A DNA stretch of 40,219 bases from Methylobacterium frigidaeris (GTDB lineage Bacteria > Pseudomonadota > Alphaproteobacteria > Rhizobiales > Beijerinckiaceae): positions 43,645 through 83,863 of the forward strand of contig NZ_BPQJ01000027.1 in assembly GCF_022179185.1 (NCBI RefSeq), read 5' to 3'. The notes below the pieces were generated by a model that was given only the letters and a program-made list of their open reading frames with translations, was not told where the DNA came from and searched no databases. Of the stretch, positions 36,416 through 40,219 are shown piece by piece. Position numbers and translations under genes: made by a program. Every line of letters begins with the position of its first letter. Position 1 is the first letter of the stretch.

Positions 36416-36661
36416 ATGATCGTCGCTCAAGCCCCCTCCGACCCGACGATCCAGGCCCGCCGGCGCGAGATCGTCGCCGAGCCCCTGCTGTTCACCACCC
36501 TCCGCGTCCTCGCGGGACGGCACCCGGACGTGATCGACGCCCTCGAGGGCAGCGTCGACCACCTCGGCGACCCCGGCAGCGACGCGACGCAGGACGACGA
36601 GGCGGTGCGCGACATCGCGCGGCGGTTTGTCGCCAGCCTCAAGGCCGAAGCGCGGCCGTGA
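36416..36661 (+). CDS. Small hypothetical protein
   Basis: This 81-residue protein of unknown function is acidic at its C-terminal half (LEGSVDHLGDPGSDATQDDEAVRDIARRF) with a preceding segment EPLLFTTLRVLAGRHPDVIDA. I do not recognise a domain. Codon use (G/C at third positions) is that of a real gene. ATG 36416 is chosen because the upstream extension has no protein-like character. Its stop overlaps the GTG of the broken gene downstream (GTGA), so the two formed an operon. Confidence 0.6.
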   Translation: MIVAQAPSDPTIQARRREIVAEPLLFTTLRVLAGRHPDVIDALEGSVDHLGDPGSDATQDDEAVRDIARRFVASLKAEARP

Positions 36662-37432
36662 CGACCGACGCCGTCGCGGGGTTCACGCGGAGCCGTGCCG
36701 GACGGGTGGAATTGGATCGGCTGGACCGACCCTGCCAGCACGCTATTGCTCCACGACTGCGCGGCGAACGCGAGACAGCCCGCCTCCTGCGGGCCCATCT
36801 CGGCCTCCTGCCCGAGCCGTGCGAGGCCACGGACGGCCTCGACCTCGGTGCCCGCCTCGGGGTGGCCAAGACCGCCACAATCGTGCTTCCGGGTGCCGAC
36901 GTCGACCGGGCCGCCGCCGCGATCCTGCACGGGCACGGGACACCTGGCTGCGCTCCACCTTCGCGGGCCAGACCCGCCTTCACGTCCATGCCGGCATGAG
37001 GAACGCCCTGCGCGCTGACCTTGCAGCCGGTGCGGAACCGGTCTTCGGGCAAGGACGTCCGTCAATGTCCGCCGGGGCGCCCCCCTCGTTCTCGATTTCT
37101 GCCGGGACGCCATGGCCCTCGTGCGCGGGCACGGCTTCGCCCCGGTCGTGACCCTCGAGCCGTTCGAGGATGAGGCTGCCCTCCGCGCACGGATCGGGAG
37201 CCCCGCGCTTCAGGCCGGGATCCCGGCGGGGGATCCCGAACGGGCCTGGAGGCTGGCGCTCATCCTCAACGCCGCCTTCTGTGCCATCAATCCCTCCGAT
37301 GATCCGAGCGGAGGCGCGGCGCCTCCGGGTACGTCCTCGGCCTTCGGCGATTGGTCGGCCTCCGTCCGGCCGGACCGATTCCTGTCGCGGATCGCACGGA
37401 TCGTCGGCCCCGGGCGTCCGCCCGCGGCGTGA
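36658..37432 (+). pseudogene. Unidentified gene broken across three frames
   Basis: Starting at GTG 36658, a coding-like frame runs to about 36940 (RETARLLRAHLGLLPEPCEA; VAKTATIVLPGADVDRAAAA). It continues in a second frame to about 37050 (DTWLRSTFAGQTRLHVHAGM; RNALRADLAAGAEPVFGQG). A third frame runs to the stop at 37432 (RRGAPLVLDFCRDAMALVRG; FAPVVTLEPFEDEAALRARI). Each switch corresponds to loss of one base. Third-position G/C bias follows the frame through each switch, supporting one original gene of about 255 codons. I do not recognise the family. A sequencing error could also cause this. The stretch 37433-37619 before the tRNA holds no gene and presumably the tRNA promoter. Confidence 0.55.
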
Positions 37433-37619
37433 TCTCCTGACGCTGCCACCCTTCCCCGGGGCGCTCGGCCATGTCTGGTCGCGAGACCTCCAGGCCGCCT
37501 CGCCACCAAACCCGTCAGTCGCGATCCGACAGCTCCTGAGGTTTGTCGGGAGCCTTGCCAAGCCATCGCTCCGCGGGTAAGAGAGCGCCACTGACCGCCG
37601 GTCGAGCCGGACCGTCGGG

Positions 37620-37695
37620 GCCGCAATAGCTCAGCTGGTAGAGCACCTCATTCGTAATGAGGGGGTCGGGGGTTCGAATCCCTCTTGCGGCACCA
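37620..37695 (+). tRNA. tRNA-Thr (anticodon CGU)
   Basis: A full cloverleaf is visible. The acceptor GCCGCAA pairs with TTGCGGC, followed by A and an encoded CCA (37693-37695). The D arm is GCTC-AGCTGGTA-GAGC. The anticodon stem is CCTCA/TGAGG with loop TTCGTAA, giving anticodon CGT. The T arm is GGGGG-TTCGAAT-CCCTC. It reads ACG threonine codons. The base composition of DNA changes sharply to its right, so the 3' end is a likely integration site for a mobile island. Confidence 0.97.
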
Positions 37696-37985
37696 CTCAT
37701 ATTTTTCAGTGGCTTAGAGCCGTTCGGTCTGCATTCTCAGACAGTCTTGTCAGGCACTTGCCGGGCTTCCCCTATCATCTGATCCGCTGTCTACAGAGAA
37801 CGTCGCACGAGTTGCGCGAGTGCGGCCGTTAGACGCATACCTTCGGCAGCCCTTAGTACGCGTGCCGAAGAGTTCTGAATTCGACGCATTCCGTTTCATT
37901 CCCGCCCATCGCTCGTTATGACCATTCCTGTCGGGATGTGTGCTGGTTTCCTCACACCAACCCGAAAATTGATCAGGAGCGGGCC

Positions 37986-38978
37986 TTGGATAAAACCAAG
38001 ATAATAGAACCATTAGCTAAAGGCGTAGCTCTTGCGACTGCCTTACTATATGGGCTTGGTTTTGTCGTTGTGAACTCGTATTTGAGTAAATTTGGTACGT
38101 CAGATTTTACTTTGACTAACCCACGATTTGTGTTTGCCGGCGCTCTATGCGCTATCTATCTGTTCATTTGGTGGTTTTTCGTTGGAAGTTATCTGATCGA
38201 TTTGAACAAAGAGGTTTCCGAAACAGCCCTTTCATCTCACACAAAATTTGGAAGATTTGTGTTTTTATCGAATTTTATGTTTACAGATGCTGTTTATAGA
38301 CTTGCCGTCGCGACAATAATGTTTTCGAATACAACTTTTGAAGGATCTTATTTCGCAGATCCAGCCACAGGATTGATACTATTTCCAGGGTTTATCATCA
38401 TAACCCTAGAGAAATTCATGCCCTGGATTGTCGGAGTTCGGTATATATTTCTGAAATCGATCGCCCAAATTGTTCTTGTGATATTATTTCTGATCCTTGC
38501 AGATACAAATCAACAATATTTGTTCGCCTCGTATTTTGGATTATATTTCCTGTTTGCTAACTTCCATGATCAGATCACGAAAACGGCTCACGACAGCAAA
38601 AGCATTACGTCACTTTTGTACCTTTCGATTTTTGTGCTAGGTGCAGTTATAGCATTTGGATATTCTATATACGGCGAGACAAAGCCACAGTATGGTGGCG
38701 GGCATTCAACTAACGTAACCATACTGTCTAAAGAAGCCCTACCTAATGATTTAGTGTTTCAGGATGCCGATAAGCGCTTCAAAGCGTTGATGATATATTC
38801 GACTGACAAATGGAGCTTGCTGCAAATTCCTCGCAGAAATCTCCTTTTAAATCAAGATCAGATCAAAGGTCTGGTTTTTCCTGAAAAATCACCGGACGTC
38901 AATCCAAGAGCGACTTTTGAAGAGCGCATGAGAAAGAAGGGCATTAATTGGTTTACAAATCACGGCGTTGAGCAATGA
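37986..38978 (+). CDS. AT-rich hypothetical multi-pass membrane protein
   Basis: This 330-residue protein of unknown function has about six to seven membrane segments, for example VALATALLYGLGFVVV, FAGALCAIYLFIWWFFVGSY, ILFPGFIIITLEKF, IAQIVLVILFLILA and LLYLSIFVLGAVIAFGY. A soluble C-terminal tail of about 90 residues follows. I chose TTG 37986, which has AGGAG at 37975-37979; the ATG at 37938 would add 16 residues. Codon use is AT-rich (ATA, TTA, AAA common), unlike everything to the left, which marks recent transfer. The 290 bases between the tRNA and this gene contain only an 8-base inverted repeat (CTTCGGCA/TGCCGAAG, 37841-37870). It is not recognised as any known phage or defence family from sequence alone. 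Confidence 0.8.
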   Translation: MDKTKIIEPLAKGVALATALLYGLGFVVVNSYLSKFGTSDFTLTNPRFVFAGALCAIYLFIWWFFVGSYLIDLNKEVSETALSSHTKFGRFVFLSNFMFTDAVYRLAVATIMFSNTTFEGSYFADPATGLILFPGFIIITLEKFMPWIVGVRYIFLKSIAQIVLVILFLILADTNQQYLFASYFGLYFLFANFHDQITKTAHDSKSITSLLYLSIFVLGAVIAFGYSIYGETKPQYGGGHSTNVTILSKEALPNDLVFQDADKRFKALMIYSTDKWSLLQIPRRNLLLNQDQIKGLVFPEKSPDVNPRATFEERMRKKGINWFTNHGVEQ

Positions 38979-39052
38979 TATCAAAATTGATAAGTTGCCT
39001 GAATAACGAACATCAAAGTACGCCCTGGCGTGACTGAGGCATGTGACAGTGG

Positions 39053-39098
39053 ACAACGTAACATCAGCGTTGTTTACGCGACAATGTTACATCATCGT
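39053..39098 (+). promoter_or_regulatory. Candidate res/operator site of the serine recombinase
   Basis: ACAACGTAACATCAGCGT (39053-39070) and ACAATGTTACATCATCGT (39081-39098) are direct repeats matching at 15 of 18 positions, 28 bases apart. They also contain an inverted pair GTAACAT/ATGTTAC (39058-39064, 39084-39090). They lie 29 bases before the recombinase start, the usual place for the subsites of a resolution site that doubles as an operator. Confidence 0.5.
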
Positions 39099-39126
39099 GA
39101 GCGCGTCTTAGACCCCAAGGTGACAC

Positions 39127-39693
39127 ATGGCCCGGATCGGTTACGCCCGTTGCTCTTCCGAGGACCAGAGCCTCGACGTGCAGATCGCGCGTCTCAAGCA
39201 GGAGGGGTGCCAGCCGATCCGCTCTGAGAAGGTGTCAGGTGCTAGCCGCGATGGCCGGACCGAACTGGCTGCCATCCTCGACTTCGTTCGTGAAGGGGAC
39301 GAGGTCTGTGTGACGCGCGCCGACCGTCTTGGCCGCGATACCCGCGACGTGCTCAACATTGTCCACGAGCTTGATCAGCGGGGGGCGTACCTGACCGTCC
39401 TCGACCCACACCTCTCCACGCGCGGGGAGACCGGCCGCATCGTCCTGACGGTACTCGGTATGGTAGCCGAGATGGAACGCCGCTTCATCCGGGAGCGCCA
39501 GAAAGAGGGCATCGCTCAGGCGAAGGAGAAGGGGATTTACAAGGGTGGCACGCGCCGTGTGAGCCGTGAGCGGGTGCTGGCGATGCGCCAGGAGGGCGTT
39601 GGGCCTGCGGCAATTGCCAAGGCGCTCGGGTGCTCGCGGATGCAGGTCTATCGCATCCTTAATGCTCAAGGCGTCGATCAGACCGCCGCATAA
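39127..39693 (+). CDS. Serine recombinase (resolvase/invertase family)
   Basis: This 188-residue small serine recombinase has the catalytic Ser10 in GYARCSSEDQSLDVQ, with Arg8 before it. ADRLGRDTRDVL carries the conserved arginines. The GRIVLTVLGMVAEMERRFIRERQKEGI segment is the long E helix, and the C-terminal Hin-type helix-turn-helix runs near GPAAIAKALGCSRMQVYRIL. This is the length and layout of Tn3-type resolvases or invertases. It acts at res or inversion sites on mobile elements; a likely site lies just upstream. G/C content is intermediate between the chromosome and the AT-rich gene next to it. It marks the island content to the right of the tRNA. Confidence 0.93.
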   Translation: MARIGYARCSSEDQSLDVQIARLKQEGCQPIRSEKVSGASRDGRTELAAILDFVREGDEVCVTRADRLGRDTRDVLNIVHELDQRGAYLTVLDPHLSTRGETGRIVLTVLGMVAEMERRFIRERQKEGIAQAKEKGIYKGGTRRVSRERVLAMRQEGVGPAAIAKALGCSRMQVYRILNAQGVDQTAA

Positions 39694-39701
39694 ATACGTC
39701 T

Positions 39702-39893
39702 ATGCGCTACTATGAAATTGTCACCGTGGAGACCGCGACCAAAACAGCGATCATCAAGCCGGAGGGGCCTCTGACACCCGTCCAGGCGTGCCGCAAGGCT
39801 GACCGGAGGGCTGGCATCGAGAAGCGCATTCGCGACCAACAGGCCGCCTCGGCGCGGAAGGTCGCCGACCTCCGCGCCAAGTTGAGTGGCTAA
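39702..39893 (+). CDS. Small hypothetical protein downstream of the recombinase
   Basis: This 63-residue basic protein is of unknown function. Its N-terminus is beta-like (MRYYEIVTVETATKTAIIKP) and its C-terminus helical and charged (RAGIEKRIRDQQAASARKVA). It begins nine bases after the recombinase stop, with no clear ribosome site, and may be translated by coupling. It ends directly against the stop of the opposite-strand gene. Coding status is moderately supported by composition. Confidence 0.5.
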   Translation: MRYYEIVTVETATKTAIIKPEGPLTPVQACRKADRRAGIEKRIRDQQAASARKVADLRAKLSG

Positions 39894-40166
39894 CTACGCC
39901 GTTCGAGCCTCACCAGCCAACAGGTCCTTGATAGGCTTGTGCTTATCAGCAAGAAGGCCGTTCGCACGAAGAGCACTCAGGAAGTTCTTCGCTTCCTTCG
40001 CCAGCTTCTCCTTCGTCCAGTGGTCGAACTGGTTCTTGGAAGTATTGGCGGTACCGCTCTTCGACTTGCGATGCATCTCATTGTAGAAAGAGATATACTT
40101 CGCCATACCCGTCTGCGGCTTCTTTCTAGAGCCAACGACCTCAGGCGTATCGAACGCACCCGTCAT
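39894..40166 (-). CDS. Small hypothetical protein, lysine-rich
   Basis: This 90-residue basic protein begins MTGAFDTPEVVGSRKKPQTG and carries a helical segment around HWTKEKLAKEAKNFLSALRA. The high lysine and asparagine content differs from the resident genome and fits the island. I do not recognise a domain. It could be a small DNA- or nucleic-acid-associated protein, but nothing in the sequence proves it. The rest of the window (40167-40219) shows no start of another gene. Confidence 0.5.
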   Translation of the reverse strand: MTGAFDTPEVVGSRKKPQTGMAKYISFYNEMHRKSKSGTANTSKNQFDHWTKEKLAKEAKNFLSALRANGLLADKHKPIKDLLAGEARTA

Positions 40167-40219
40167 ACCGCCGCGCTTATATTTTGACTCGTGAGGGTTT
40201 TCACCGGTTCGTGGAGGTG

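Noticed and set aside
37750..38013. An 87-codon minus-strand frame after the tRNA
   Set aside because: No ribosome site, no recognisable domain and it overlaps the start of the membrane protein gene; no evidence of an integrase remnant.
39030..39227. A 65-codon plus-strand frame overlapping the recombinase start
   Set aside because: It runs through the res-like repeats and into the recombinase gene in another frame; probably chance.

Overview
The window looks like a chromosomal segment of a GC-rich alphaproteobacterium, most likely Methylobacterium or a close relative. This rests on strong G/C bias at third codon positions, the mix of protein families, and short G/C-rich intergenic palindromes. 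No 16S or other species-level marker is present, so the genus is an inference.

Layout. 1-2.1 kb: a small lipase-like alpha/beta hydrolase, then argC behind a long leader that reads as an arginine attenuator (uORF with five consecutive Arg codons, nested hairpins, and a terminator just before the argC ribosome site). 2.2-4 kb: a chemoreceptor on the minus strand. 4.1-19.6 kb: an aromatic acyl-CoA gene cluster. A fused flavin monooxygenase/old-yellow-enzyme protein of the 2-aminobenzoyl-CoA monooxygenase/reductase (salicylyl-CoA 5-hydroxylase-like) family points left. A complete branched-chain-type ABC transporter (livK-H-M-G-F), a cupin and a PhzS-like flavoprotein point right. They are followed by SDR, a MarR domain read in frame into an enoyl-CoA hydratase, acyl-CoA dehydrogenase, aryl-CoA ligase, a RidA-like protein and an arylformamidase-like hydrolase. 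Three copies of the motif TTTA-N3-WTGAAATATCS sit ahead of the three transcription units and probably bind the MarR protein. The gene set suggests uptake of anthranilate (or a related aromatic acid), CoA activation, ring hydroxylation/reduction and beta-oxidation-like ring opening.

19.7-25.6 kb: methionine aminopeptidase, a bestrophin-like channel, a YceI / cytochrome b561 / YceI operon divergent from a LysR regulator, an antitoxin-like remnant and a proline-iminopeptidase-like hydrolase. 25.9-34.9 kb: a polyol locus like the smo/mtl operon of Rhodobacter (mannitol-type dehydrogenase, ABC transporter smoEFGK type, fructokinase, xylulokinase), interrupted between dehydrogenase and transporter by a decayed toxin-antitoxin pair. 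34.9-37.4 kb: an MFS organic-anion transporter, a small conserved-looking protein and a translationally coupled gene broken over three frames.

At 37.6 kb a tRNA-Thr(CGU) marks an abrupt change. To its right lie an AT-rich membrane protein gene, a serine resolvase with res-like repeats, and small unknown genes. This is the likely edge of an island integrated at the tRNA. No CRISPR array, rRNA or intact insertion sequence was seen.
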